DNA of 41,445 bases, taken from the NCBI GenBank assembly GCA_016781525.1, contig JADDQE010000031.1, positions 1 through 41,445 of the forward strand. The letters are read 5' to 3'. The notes beneath the pieces were generated by a model that made no database searches, was not told where the DNA came from, and worked only from the letters and a program-made list of their open reading frames with translations. Shown here in pieces: positions 7,377 through 16,756 of the stretch; position 1 is the stretch's first letter; each line of letters begins with the position of its first letter. Source of the stretch: a bacterium (GTDB lineage Bacteria > Chloroflexota > Chloroflexia > Chloroflexales > Kallotenuaceae). A program made the translations under genes and the position numbers.

Positions 7377-8423
7377 TTAGTCGTCCTGTCCCTCGTCGTC
7401 GCCGCTGCTCCTTGCGGCTGCGGGTTTAGCATTCGATGGTCCGCCAGTCTCAAACACCTGGGCGGTATCGATTGCTCCCGTTACGACATTTGCATCCGAG
7501 TCGGCGTCGACGTCGGCTTCCGTCTGAACGTTCGGATCGTCCTGAACGTTCGGATCGTCCGGCGTCTCGCGGATAACCGGCATCGCTTGCTCGGGGTTGG
7601 AGCTGCCAAAACCGATCTGCTCCGCCGTCACGTTGAGGGTGGCCCGGGTCATGGCAACCAGCTCGTCCAGCTTGCCGATCTCCTGCTCCTCACGCGGGAG
7701 CGCCATCACAAAATGGTTGAAGATATAAGACCGTGATCGGATCAGGTCGGCAGGCGTGGCATCGGGGTTGTCGCGCCGCAAATCTTGGACATGGACGTCG
7801 GCGAACTCACGGAGCTTCTCGACCGTGTCGGCAGTTAAGTGCGCCGCGGCGCCGGCGACATAGTTGGCGCTCCCGGCGGGCACGAGATGTGTGATCAGCA
7901 CCTCGCCGACCTCCACCCGCTTCGCCGCCTTGTGATCTTCGAGCTCGAGCTTGCCATCGCCAAAGAGTGGCCGAAGCTGCAGCCCTTTGCCCTTACGAAT
8001 CTCGACGATTTCGTATGGCTGCAGGCGCACATTGGTCCAGCCGGCCAACACTTGCGCCTCGGCTTCGGTCAGCTCCAGGCCTTCCGGCTCGGCGATCAGC
8101 CTCTGAACCGGCGTGTGGCCTAGCTCGTCGGCGACATCGAAGGCGAACCACGTGAGGAACCGCTCGCTGCCGCGGTCCTCGTGCTGATCCAGCTCTTTAA
8201 TGTCCTGGACGTTGTATGCCCCATTCCAGAAGGTACCGAGCGCTGCCGGCAGCTCCATTCCAAAGCGGTCGAGCGCATCCATAATTTTCGGCAACAATGT
8301 GTCCGGTGCCTGCTTCAGCTTTCGCTCGGCGGTGGCCCGCTCGGCGTCGATGGGCCCGTGACAGTTCTTGTACTTTTTGCCGCTGCCGCAGGGACAGGGA
8401 TCATTTCGGCCAATGCTGGGCAT
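7377..8423 (-). CDS. SEC-C zinc-motif protein with long acidic tail
   Basis: 348 residues. The N-terminus is a canonical SEC-C motif, [19 protein letters not shown], a zinc-binding module also found at the end of SecA. The middle (about 35-270) is a helical/mixed domain with no family I can name. The C-terminal 80 residues are acidic and low complexity and contain the duplication [19 protein letters not shown] lies 4 bases before the ATG. It sits on the opposite strand between glycan genes and converges on gmhB. SEC-C modules often bind ribosomes or protein partners; the specific role is unknown. Confidence 0.85.
   Translation of the reverse strand: MPSIGRNDPCPCGSGKKYKNCHGPIDAERATAERKLKQAPDTLLPKIMDALDRFGMELPAALGTFWNGAYNVQDIKELDQHEDRGSERFLTWFAFDVADELGHTPVQRLIAEPEGLELTEAEAQVLAGWTNVRLQPYEIVEIRKGKGLQLRPLFGDGKLELEDHKAAKRVEVGEVLITHLVPAGSANYVAGAAAHLTADTVEKLREFADVHVQDLRRDNPDATPADLIRSRSYIFNHFVMALPREEQEIGKLDELVAMTRATLNVTAEQIGFGSSNPEQAMPVIRETPDDPNVQDDPNVQTEADVDADSDANVVTGAIDTAQVFETGGPSNAKPAAARSSGDDEGQDD
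7524..7559. repeat. Tandem 18-bp duplication inside the SEC-C gene
   Basis: The 18-mer CTGAACGTTCGGATCGTC occurs twice back to back and encodes the repeated peptide unit around DPNVQ in the acidic tail. The copies are identical, so the duplication is recent or maintained. Confidence 0.9.
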
Positions 8424-8956
8424 ACGTCCTCCTCAAGGTGATCGGCCGGCACTGTAGCGCGTCTTGTCGCGCGTGAGTATAGCCCAGCGGTCCCATCATG
8501 TCGAACAGAGACGGGCCGGCGTTTGCCCGCATCTCGACCATCGGCGGCGCTTGAACATCCAGGCCCGGTGTTACACTATGCTGTGGTGGCACCAGATTCG
8601 AAGGTCTTGACGCCAGCGGATGGTATGTTTTTCATTTTTACATAATATGCTGACGGTGGCGGTACCGCCCCTTTCGTGCGGAACCATGACTTCAAGGTGA
8701 GTCCGCGGTGGCTTACCGAGAACGATGTCGACGATCAGTTCCCTAACGGGCGTTGCTTAGGTACAATTTCCTGCGGTGCTCGATGCTGGGCGGCTGTCCG
8801 CTGCAGGCATCGGCGTGCGGCTCATGCAGTCACTGTTTGCCAAGGGTTTCTCGTGGTGCATGGCTAGCGGGAAATTGACGACTGGCAGCGCGAGGACCAG
8901 GGTCGGCCCGCGACGTAAACTGGAACTGGGCATAAGGTCCAAAGGACGAGACACGT
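8424..8956. other. 533-base intergenic region before the GT-C operon
   Basis: This holds divergent regulatory sequence for the SEC-C gene (minus) and the GT-C genes (plus). A + strand TGT-TACACT extended -10 at 8569-8577 is a weak promoter candidate and would give a leader of nearly 400 bases. A perfect 12-bp palindrome GGCGGTACCGCC lies at 8658-8669. No protein of convincing composition, tRNA or known riboswitch is visible. Confidence 0.45.
8476..8504 (-). promoter_or_regulatory. Promoter for the SEC-C gene
   Basis: The minus strand carries TCGACA, 17 bases, then TATACT, close to the sigma-70 consensus. Transcription would start near 8469 and leave a leader of about 46 bases before the well-placed GAGGAGG. 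Confidence 0.6.
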
Positions 8957-11008
8957 TTGTTGACTTTGATGACGAGATGGTTTCAGGTGACGGGGGCACG
9001 GGATGAAGCTTCGTGGCGGCGCTGGCCCGTACTAGCGCTCCTGACGCTCCTGACCCTGACCGGAGCTGCGCTGCGGCTCTGGAGACTCGACTGGTCGCTC
9101 CCGTTCGTGCCGCATCCCGACGAGCCGGCGATTATGAATGTCGTGCTGCGGATGCTCCACAATGCTGATCCAAACCCGCACTTCTTTTATTATCCGTCGG
9201 TCTGGATCTATGTTCAGGCGCTGGTTGCCTGGCTGCACCTCAAGTGGGGCATCGCACAGGGGATTTACACAGGTGCCGCCCAGCTGCCCGAGACGACTGA
9301 TATCGCGACGGCGTTCCCTGGCTTCTTCGTGTGGGGCCGAGCCGCAACCGCGATTGCGGGAGCACTTACCGTTCCAGCTGTGTACAACCTTGCCCTGCGG
9401 ATTGCCGGCCCTATCGCTGGGCTCACCGCAGCTGCCCTGCTGACCTTCAATGCCTATCACCTGGTTCACTCACATTACATCACAACGGATGTGCCGGCGA
9501 CGTTTTTCACGGGGCTTGCCCTGATCGCGACGATCCAGCTCCTTGATCGCGGCAGGTGGCGTGATTATCTGCTCGCGGGGGTGCTTGCCGGCGTCGCCGC
9601 GGGCACTAAGCACAACGCGGCACTTACTGCCGCGGCAATAGCCGCGGCGCATGCACTCCATTGGCGGCGCACGATGGCGTGGCAGTTTCCGCGTCTCCTA
9701 GCGGCGGCACTGGCGATGATCGGCGCGTTCCTGTTGACGTCGCCCTATATCGTGCTGGCATTTGACGAGTTCCGCGGTGATCTCACGCATCAGCTTGGCG
9801 ACTACGCTGTGGGAGCGCACGGTGATGTGACCGGCACGTGGCCAGCCGGAGCCTACTTCGCGTTTTATCGCGACCAGGCCATGGGCCTCGGCGGTATGCT
9901 CCTCGTCTGGATGGGAGTGGTGCGCATGGTTCGGCGCCGGGATGGTCGGCTGGCAGTGCTCGCAGTGCTGACGCTCGTATATCTTTTGATTTTTATGTCT
10001 CAGGGCAATCATTGGATGCGCAACCTCCTACCGACCCAGGTTGCGCTGCTTGCCTTCGCAGGCGCGGGCATGGCTGAGCTGGTCGCGCTGTTAGCGAACG
10101 GCCTGCCTCGTCCCGCGGTTGCCGCAGCTGGTGCAGCCGTGCTGCTGGCAGCGCTCGTCGTCCCCGCGGTCGAGGCGGCGCAATATAGTCGGCGTCTGAG
10201 CCATCCCGATAGCCGGGTTGAGGCGCTGCGGTGGATCGAGGCCAAGGTGCCGCCAGGTGTGCCGGTCGCAGCAGAGCTAAAGCCCGTCCCGGGAGCGGGA
10301 GCTAGCCGCTGGACCGAGGTTCACTACCTGCCCGAGCATGACCTTGCCTGGTACCGCGCTCAGGGCTATGGCTATCTTGTCGCCTCCTCCGACACGTGGC
10401 GGCAGCTGGCAATCCCCGTGGAGTATCGAGCCCTGAGCACCCAGGATCCGATCGTCGAGTTTCCGGGTGCTGCGGCTGGCCGCCTAGGGCCACGGATCGT
10501 CGTTTATTCGACCGACGTCACCAGCGATGCTGCATCGGTACAGCCCGAACAGGTGATTAAGATTGGAGGAGCCCGCCTCGGGGGTATGACGCTGGGCGTT
10601 CCGCATGCCGAGGAGCCGCACGTCGGTATCAATCCTCAGGCGCACTTCCAGCCGGGCGACATCGTTGGTCTACGAACCTTCTGGGAAGTTGAGCAGCCGT
10701 TTGACGTCGACTATTTTATCTTTGTCCATGTGCTTGACAGCGGGGGCAATCGCGTGGCGCAGCGCGACACACCGCCATGGCAGGGACGCTTTCCAACCTC
10801 GTCGTGGCAGCCGGGCACGCTGGTTGTCGACGTCAACGACCTTGCGCTGCCCACGACCCTGGCGGAAGGCACATACGAGGTTGTCGTCGGCATGTTCGAC
10901 CCAGCTACAGGTGCTGGTCCGCCCGTGACAATCAATGGCGCAGCCCACGGGAGTAACGGCGTGTCAGCTGCCACCCTTATCGTCGGGGCAGGCCAGGCCC
11001 CGCGATGA
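8957..11008 (+). CDS. GT39/PMT-like membrane glycosyltransferase (GT-C) with C-terminal beta domain
   Basis: 683 residues. A first membrane segment (about 23-40) is followed by an external loop with VPHPDEP, the acidic pair typical of PMT/ArnT-type GT-C enzymes, then about ten more hydrophobic segments to about residue 400. The last about 170 residues form a soluble beta-rich domain (FQPGDIVGLRTFWEV, DYFIFVHVLD, GTYEVVVGMFD), probably extracytoplasmic. The family transfers sugars from polyprenyl-phosphate carriers to external acceptors. The frame opens with TTG 8957, about 10 bases after an AAGGA; ATG 8969 is an alternative. Its stop overlaps the next gene by 4 bases, so the two are translationally coupled. 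Confidence 0.85.
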   Translation: MLTLMTRWFQVTGARDEASWRRWPVLALLTLLTLTGAALRLWRLDWSLPFVPHPDEPAIMNVVLRMLHNADPNPHFFYYPSVWIYVQALVAWLHLKWGIAQGIYTGAAQLPETTDIATAFPGFFVWGRAATAIAGALTVPAVYNLALRIAGPIAGLTAAALLTFNAYHLVHSHYITTDVPATFFTGLALIATIQLLDRGRWRDYLLAGVLAGVAAGTKHNAALTAAAIAAAHALHWRRTMAWQFPRLLAAALAMIGAFLLTSPYIVLAFDEFRGDLTHQLGDYAVGAHGDVTGTWPAGAYFAFYRDQAMGLGGMLLVWMGVVRMVRRRDGRLAVLAVLTLVYLLIFMSQGNHWMRNLLPTQVALLAFAGAGMAELVALLANGLPRPAVAAAGAAVLLAALVVPAVEAAQYSRRLSHPDSRVEALRWIEAKVPPGVPVAAELKPVPGAGASRWTEVHYLPEHDLAWYRAQGYGYLVASSDTWRQLAIPVEYRALSTQDPIVEFPGAAAGRLGPRIVVYSTDVTSDAASVQPEQVIKIGGARLGGMTLGVPHAEEPHVGINPQAHFQPGDIVGLRTFWEVEQPFDVDYFIFVHVLDSGGNRVAQRDTPPWQGRFPTSSWQPGTLVVDVNDLALPTTLAEGTYEVVVGMFDPATGAGPPVTINGAAHGSNGVSAATLIVGAGQAPR

Positions 11009-13164
11009 AGCAAAGCAGCGCGACCTTGTCGCTTCCATCGGCCCTAGGCGACGTCCGACGTCGGCTCCCGACGCTTACGCTGCGCGTTGTCGGTGCCCTA
11101 CTGCTCTTTGTCCTGCTGTATCAAATTCCAGCGCGCCATGTCGTGCACGTTGGTCTCAACGATGCGGCGTATGTGCAGGGTTTCAGTGATCCCGTCAACC
11201 GCTGGGGCGTGGTGGACGACAGCTCGCAGGCGACGACGCCCTTGCGCTGGACGACGGATCGTTCCTATCTCGTCTTTCCACAGATTGGCCTGCCGGCGGA
11301 GGCAACGATCCGCTGGCGCGATCCGGCTGCGACCGGCGATACCCCGACGACCGTCCGCGTTCTGCTCAATGGGCGGGAGGTGCTTGGTGCATTTCAGGTG
11401 AGCGACGTTTGGGCAACACAGTCGTTCGCCATCGAAAGCGGCTTGCTCAAGCCTAACGATGTGTTTCTGGAGCTCCGCCTCGAGCCGTCCGAAAGCGAAG
11501 GCGGCCCCGTACGTGGTGTACAGGTTGACCAAGCCTCGTTGCGGACCGCTAGCTGGCCGATCATGCCCTATCCGGCACAGCTCGTCTATGGCGTCCTAGC
11601 GGTCGGATTTGGGGCGGCGCTTGTGCGTGGGCGGCGCCAGCAGCTTGCCGTCACATTGGTGATTGCCCTCGCGTTTTTGCTGCTGTATCGGCTGTCGGTC
11701 ACGCCCTACCCGTTCCGCTCGCTGCTGCCGCTGCTTGCGATGGCGCTCGCAACTGCGGCCGGCGTCAGCCTTCTGCCGCGTCTGGCACCACTTGCTCGAG
11801 GATATCTATGGCTGCCGCTGGTGCTCGGCATCGTGGCCTGGCTCGGGTGGCTGCTTATGACGGCGCAACGGCATGTCGCGCTCTCGCTGCCGGGCGTGGA
11901 ACGTGATTTTCCCGTCTTCGCCACGCGTGCGACCTCCCTATTTTGCGAAGGGCAAGCTGCCAGTGGTGCCGCTCCCTGCGTGCTGCGCGCCGATGGCTTT
12001 TATCAGCTCGGGTATCCGTTCCTGCTGTGGCTGGCCAAGCCGTTGACCCATGGAGATGCATTCGCTGCGGGGCGGTTGATTGCCGCGCTCTGCGCCGCAC
12101 TGCTGCTTTTGGCGACGGCTGGGCTTGCTTGGCGCATCGACTGGGCGGCGCGCGCCGGGACAGCGCCCGTTGCGGTGGCGATCCTGGCGCTGAGCCCGCT
12201 CACCGTGCAGTACGGCCTGTACGTCGGTACCGACATGCCGTTTGCAGCGGCATGGGCACTCGGCCTCGTAGCGCTGCTCGTTCCACTACGACACTCATTG
12301 GTGACGGCACTGCTTGCGGGTGGGCTGTGCGCCGCGGCATTTCTGGTCCGTCATCCGGGCCTTGTGCTCCTCCCATTTGGGTGGGCGACGCTATGGCTGC
12401 TACAGCCGCCAGAACACCCACTCGATCGTCGTCGAAGATTTGTGGTGCGGGACGTGCCGTGGGGACTGCTTGCCTCGTTCACAATTGGTTGGCTCGTCGC
12501 GGCAGCACCTCAGCTGCTGGTCAACGTCGTCGATACGGGCAGGCCATTGTATAGTCAGCAGGCCAAAAACATTTGGCTCGCCGTTTATGGCAATACTGAT
12601 TACAGCGGGCGCTGGGACGAGGCCTCCAATGACGTGGGCCTGCGTGACATCGTTCTGGCAGACCCATGGCGTTTCTTCGGGAATTGGGGCCGCAACCTTG
12701 TCGCTTTTATCGCATCGGGTGCCGAGGACACTCGCGAGTTTGGCCGTGCGCTTGGGCTTCGGCTGCTTGCGGTTCCCGCAAATTGGCTCGCACCAGTCGG
12801 GCTGGGGCTGTGGGTGTGGCGTGGCGATCGGCGCGCTCGGCTCATGGCGACGGCGACAGGGCTGTATGTGGTCGGCGTGAGTGTGGGCTTTGTTCTGCCG
12901 CGTTTCTTTTTGCCGGTCGCGCCGATTTTTGCGATCGCTGCGACCGTGCCTGTGGTACTGCTGGCGGAACATGCGGCGCGGCGTTGGCCTAGGCTGAGCA
13001 GTGCACAATGGCTCGTGCTGGCTGGTGTTGCCCTTGTCGCAGTGATGGCGGATGGCCCGCGAATTGGTGCTAGGTATGTGCTTGATCGGCAGAATCCGCC
13101 TGCTGGCTCGGAGGCGTCGTCGACAGGCTCGCGCCCGCTCCACCAACTGGGCTCGCAGCCGTAG
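11005..13164 (+). CDS. Large membrane GT-C-type glycosyltransferase with N-terminal external beta domain
   Basis: 719 residues, starting in the ATGA overlap with the previous gene. A membrane anchor (about 28-40) precedes an external beta-sandwich-like domain (about 45-185) and then around a dozen membrane segments. The loop ERDFPVFATRATS may hold the catalytic Asp expected in the first large external loop of GT-C enzymes. The architecture is typical of Chloroflexota and Actinobacteria surface-glycan transferases; donor and acceptor cannot be told. The N-terminal beta domain resembles the C-terminal domain of the next gene. Membership in GT-C is inferred from topology and neighbours rather than a signature motif. 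Confidence 0.78.
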   Translation: MKQSSATLSLPSALGDVRRRLPTLTLRVVGALLLFVLLYQIPARHVVHVGLNDAAYVQGFSDPVNRWGVVDDSSQATTPLRWTTDRSYLVFPQIGLPAEATIRWRDPAATGDTPTTVRVLLNGREVLGAFQVSDVWATQSFAIESGLLKPNDVFLELRLEPSESEGGPVRGVQVDQASLRTASWPIMPYPAQLVYGVLAVGFGAALVRGRRQQLAVTLVIALAFLLLYRLSVTPYPFRSLLPLLAMALATAAGVSLLPRLAPLARGYLWLPLVLGIVAWLGWLLMTAQRHVALSLPGVERDFPVFATRATSLFCEGQAASGAAPCVLRADGFYQLGYPFLLWLAKPLTHGDAFAAGRLIAALCAALLLLATAGLAWRIDWAARAGTAPVAVAILALSPLTVQYGLYVGTDMPFAAAWALGLVALLVPLRHSLVTALLAGGLCAAAFLVRHPGLVLLPFGWATLWLLQPPEHPLDRRRRFVVRDVPWGLLASFTIGWLVAAAPQLLVNVVDTGRPLYSQQAKNIWLAVYGNTDYSGRWDEASNDVGLRDIVLADPWRFFGNWGRNLVAFIASGAEDTREFGRALGLRLLAVPANWLAPVGLGLWVWRGDRRARLMATATGLYVVGVSVGFVLPRFFLPVAPIFAIAATVPVVLLAEHAARRWPRLSSAQWLVLAGVALVAVMADGPRIGARYVLDRQNPPAGSEASSTGSRPLHQLGSQP

Positions 13165-13190
13165 CTGCACTCGCTTATGATGATTTAGGA

Positions 13191-15347
13191 ATGAGATTTC
13201 GACACTTCTTAAAGCAGCATCGTCTCCTGATTGCGCTGACGCTGGTCGCGCTGGCGCTGCGGGTTTGGTACTTGACGACCAATCCGTTGTGGCCGCAGTA
13301 CTCCAACGCCGACGACGGCGATTACTACCAGCGCGCGCTGCGCTTCGCCGTCACCGGCCAGTATATTGACGATGCGTGGCTGATTCGTCCGCCATTTCAT
13401 GTCTGGGTCTTTGCCGCGTGGCTTAAGCTCGGCCTGCTCTTGGAGCAGCCTCCAGCCTTCGGGGTGCGACTGATCCAAGGCTTTCAGGTCCTGCTTGGCA
13501 CAGTGATGGTGCCGCTCTGCTACGCGCTCGCCGCGCGGCTCTTTAATCGTACAGCCGGCGTCTTCTTCGCCGGCTTCTGGGCGATCTGGTTTTCGTTTGT
13601 TGAGCTTCCGGCGACGCTCTTCTCCGAGCCAAGCTACCTGTTTCTCTTCACGCTGCACCTGCTGCTGCTGCTGCGCTTCGATGATACGGGGCGACGAAGA
13701 GACCTCGTCTTATCTGGCGTTGTCCTTGGCCTCGCCGCCCTGACCCGCTCGCCGGCCTTGTATGCTCTAGGGTTTGCGGTACCCTGGCTCCTGCTCCGCG
13801 CCTGGAGTGCAGGGGAAACAGCGCGCTCCACTTGGCGCGATCGGACTGCTCGAGCCGTGCGAGGAACCCTCGGGCCCTTCCTGATTCTGGCGGTCTGCAC
13901 GCTTGCGGTCGTGCTGCCCTGGACCGCGCGCAATTATCTTGAGTATCGCCAGCTGATCTTGGTCGACACATTGGGACCGATCAACCTTTGGCTGGATCTG
14001 GATGAGGCAAGCGTGCGCAACGCAAAAATCGATCAGCTGCGGGCGTTACCACAGGCCGAACGGCAGGCCTATGCGACGGAGCAGGTCAAGGCGATCCTGC
14101 GTGAAGATCCGCTGCGTCCGTTCCGAAACGTGTGGCCGACATTTCGCCATATCTGGAAGGCGCAGTACGTCGAAGATTATTGGGTCAAACGCAGCTTTTT
14201 TACCCGGCCGCTCCGCGAGGCTGCACCGCTCGGCCTGCTTGGGGACGTGATCTGGCTTAGCGTTACCTTAGCGGGCGTAGCCGGCGTGCTGCATCCCAGG
14301 ACCGATCGGCCCTTCAAGGTGCTGCTGGGCTTATGGCTGATCTACTCCTGTGCGACCGTGCTCGTCTTTCATGTCGAGCCGCGCTATCTCCTGTCGATAT
14401 GGCTGCTGCTCGGCCTATACGCCTCGTGGACCTTTAGTCTCGGCTCCCGATGGTTGAGGCAGCTTGGCTCTGGCTCACCCTGGCGCCGTTCGCTTGTGTA
14501 CGCTGCGCTGGGCGGGCTCCTGCTGTTGACTATCACCTACCGTGATTATCCAGTCATTGTCACCCGCGGTATAGAGCGTGAGCGCTTTATGCTGAGCGGT
14601 AATCGGGCGTATGCTCGCGGTGATTTCGCCGCCGCGGAACAAGCGTACCGGAGAGCGCTGGAGGCCGATCCGGATTTCGTGGACACGGAGATCGCGCTTG
14701 CACTTGCGCTGGCGGCGCAAGGTCGCCAGGCACAGGCGATCGATGTGCTGACCCCACAGGGGTCACGCCGGTCGGTTCTGGTTGAAGGCTTATTGAGCCG
14801 GGCGGTGGATGACCAAGACCAGGCCCGCACTCTACTGCGAACGATTGAGGCTCAAACCGGCGAAGATACCCAGTGGTGGGTGCTGGCCCATGTTCCGGTT
14901 GAGCCACGTGATGAGCTCGTCCTTGGCGATGACGCGCTTGATCTAGGCTATATCGCCGGCTTTGCCGAGGCAGAGCGGAGTGGAGCACGGAGCTATCGTT
15001 GGCTCTCGGGTCGTGGTACCGTCGTGTTACCGTTGCAGCAACCCCTTGCTGCGGGGGATGTAGTGCAGCTTGAGCTTGCTGGGCCGATCCCCCTCGCCGG
15101 ACCGGCCCAACTCCAGATCAATGCTGGACCACTATTAACATTATGGCCGGACCCCGACTGGCGGGTTTACTCATTTCCGGTTCCGCCTTCGCTGGTAGGC
15201 GAACGTGAGCTGCGGCTGGAGCTTCAAGCTCCGTTTCACCTGCCCATGGCTGACGACCCGGCGAGCAGCGACGCGCGTGCGCTGAGTATTATGCTGCACC
15301 GGGCCGGAGTCCAACGATGCCACTGCTTGCCGTCCGCAGCTCGCTGA
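13191..15347 (+). CDS. GT39-like membrane glycosyltransferase with TPR and C-terminal beta domain
   Basis: 718 residues. After a first membrane helix (about 12-25) the external loop reads ADDGDYYQRA, an acidic motif like that of ArnT/PMT GT-C enzymes. About ten more helices reach about residue 460. Next is a tetratricopeptide-like unit (YARGDFAAAEQAYRRALEAD, then a second helix pair), and the end is a beta-rich domain with LQINAGPLL and RVYSFPVPPSLVGERELRLEL. It probably transfers a sugar or other group from a polyprenyl carrier outside the membrane. The gene follows its partner by 26 bases and likely shares the transcript. The Shine-Dalgarno is poor. Confidence 0.83.
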   Translation: MRFRHFLKQHRLLIALTLVALALRVWYLTTNPLWPQYSNADDGDYYQRALRFAVTGQYIDDAWLIRPPFHVWVFAAWLKLGLLLEQPPAFGVRLIQGFQVLLGTVMVPLCYALAARLFNRTAGVFFAGFWAIWFSFVELPATLFSEPSYLFLFTLHLLLLLRFDDTGRRRDLVLSGVVLGLAALTRSPALYALGFAVPWLLLRAWSAGETARSTWRDRTARAVRGTLGPFLILAVCTLAVVLPWTARNYLEYRQLILVDTLGPINLWLDLDEASVRNAKIDQLRALPQAERQAYATEQVKAILREDPLRPFRNVWPTFRHIWKAQYVEDYWVKRSFFTRPLREAAPLGLLGDVIWLSVTLAGVAGVLHPRTDRPFKVLLGLWLIYSCATVLVFHVEPRYLLSIWLLLGLYASWTFSLGSRWLRQLGSGSPWRRSLVYAALGGLLLLTITYRDYPVIVTRGIERERFMLSGNRAYARGDFAAAEQAYRRALEADPDFVDTEIALALALAAQGRQAQAIDVLTPQGSRRSVLVEGLLSRAVDDQDQARTLLRTIEAQTGEDTQWWVLAHVPVEPRDELVLGDDALDLGYIAGFAEAERSGARSYRWLSGRGTVVLPLQQPLAAGDVVQLELAGPIPLAGPAQLQINAGPLLTLWPDPDWRVYSFPVPPSLVGERELRLELQAPFHLPMADDPASSDARALSIMLHRAGVQRCHCLPSAAR

Positions 15348-15461
15348 GCGTGGGCGCAACGATTGCACGTGCGATGGCGTTATGATTGATGGTCGTGCTC
15401 GAAGTCGCCAAAAAGACGTTTTTCGGCTAATCTAGTGCGTGCATTATGAAGGAGTGACACT

Positions 15462-16445
15462 ATGACTGTATTGGTAACAGGTGGTGCGGGATATATAGGC
15501 TCACATACCGTACGGCTGCTGCGTGAGCGTGATTACCCGGTAGTCGTGCTGGATAACCTGGAGAGTGGTAATCGTGCTGCGACCGGGGACGTTCCGCTGG
15601 TCGTCGGCGATATTGGCGACGAAGCGCTGCTCACGCGGGTCTTCGTCGAGCACAACGTCAACGCCGTGATCCACTTCGCAGCCTACAAAGCACCCGGCGA
15701 GTCGATGGAGCAGCCGGAGCGCTACTTCGACAACAATGTCTGCTCCACCAACCGGCTGCTGCGGGCGATGCAGCGCTCAAATGTTAAGCACTTCGTCTTT
15801 TCGTCGTCGTGCTCGGTGTATGGCACACCGCAGCAGCTTCCGGTTAGCGAAACCAACGCGCTTCATCCCGAAAGCCCGTATGCCGAAAGCAAGCTTATGG
15901 TCGAGCAGATGCTCAAGTGGTACGACGTCTGCCACCAGCTGCGCTATGTTAGCTTGCGTTACTTCAACGCCGCGGGCGCGGCGCCCGACGGCAAGATCGG
16001 CGAAGATTGGAAGGTGACGCTTAACCTCATCCCACTGGTGATGAAAGCGGCTCTCGGCAAGGCCTCGGTCGTCAAAGTTTTCGGCACTGATTATCCAACG
16101 CGAGATGGAACGGCGGTTCGCGACTATATCCATGTCATGGATCTCGCCGATGCCCATATTCGGGCCCTCGAGTACCTGCGCGAACACGAGCAGTCTCAAA
16201 TCTTTAACCTGGGGACGGGCCAGGGATCCACAGTCCAGGAGATTGTCGATTCAACGCGGCGTATCAGCGGCGTTGATCTTCCTGTCGAGTACACGGGACG
16301 CCGTCCCGGCGACCCCGTAGCAATCTACGCCGACAACACAAAGGCACGTGAGCTCTTGGGCTGGCAGCCTCAATATAGTCTTGAAGAAATTATCCAGAGT
16401 GCTTGGCAGTGGCACTCGACCTATCCTGAGGGCTACGGCGACTAG
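15462..16445 (+). CDS. galE: UDP-glucose 4-epimerase
   Basis: 327 residues of an extended short-chain dehydrogenase. The NAD motif TGGAGYIGS is at residues 6-14, FAAYKAPGES and SSSCSVYG surround the catalytic Ser, and YAESK is the Y-x3-K pair. RDGTAVRDYIHVMDLADAH and GTGQGSTVQE are characteristic of GalE. It interconverts UDP-glucose and UDP-galactose, supplying galactose donors. GAAGGAG lies 8 bases before the ATG. The 114-base gap from the previous gene contains only an imperfect A/T-arm hairpin (15407-15427), so galE may be co-transcribed with the GT-C genes or have its own promoter. Confidence 0.93.
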   Translation: MTVLVTGGAGYIGSHTVRLLRERDYPVVVLDNLESGNRAATGDVPLVVGDIGDEALLTRVFVEHNVNAVIHFAAYKAPGESMEQPERYFDNNVCSTNRLLRAMQRSNVKHFVFSSSCSVYGTPQQLPVSETNALHPESPYAESKLMVEQMLKWYDVCHQLRYVSLRYFNAAGAAPDGKIGEDWKVTLNLIPLVMKAALGKASVVKVFGTDYPTRDGTAVRDYIHVMDLADAHIRALEYLREHEQSQIFNLGTGQGSTVQEIVDSTRRISGVDLPVEYTGRRPGDPVAIYADNTKARELLGWQPQYSLEEIIQSAWQWHSTYPEGYGD

Positions 16446-16478
16446 TCGTATCTGCTTCGGCTGCATGCCCATCGATCT

Positions 16479-16512
16479 ATCAGGCGCCGTGTAGGGCTAC
16501 GCGGTGCCTGAT
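16479..16512 (+). terminator. 15-bp hairpin after galE
   Basis: ATCAGGCGCCGTGTA pairs with TACGCGGTGCCTGAT over 15 positions (two G-T wobbles) around a GGGC tetraloop, 34 bases beyond the galE stop. No U-tract follows, so it may act as a transcript 3' end or a weak terminator. Confidence 0.5.
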
Positions 16513-16756
16513 GGCGTCAGTCGGCAGCTCTTTCCGCTCTAAGCAGGCGATGCTAGCCGAGGTGCGAACAGCCCTACAACCTGGATGGTGTAGGAAGCGT
16601 GAATTAAGCGAGACGAGAGGCTCCGCCAAGGGCCGGACGCCCGCGCGATATGATAACTTCTGATACCTCGGGTTTTCGTTGGACATCTCGGTGTAGGTAG
16701 GCAATGGATTGCCCAACCGACGTCACAAAGCCCACGAACTTATACCGGACGGCACT

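Noticed and set aside
12400-13170. A 256-codon minus-strand frame opposite the second GT-C gene
   Set aside because: It lies wholly within a well-supported coding gene, is Arg/His/Pro-rich and matches no family pattern.
16513-16756. Structured-looking gap between galE and proC as a possible RNA gene
   Set aside because: Only 6-bp inverted repeats were found, with none of the signatures of RNase P, tmRNA, 6S, SRP RNA or known riboswitches.
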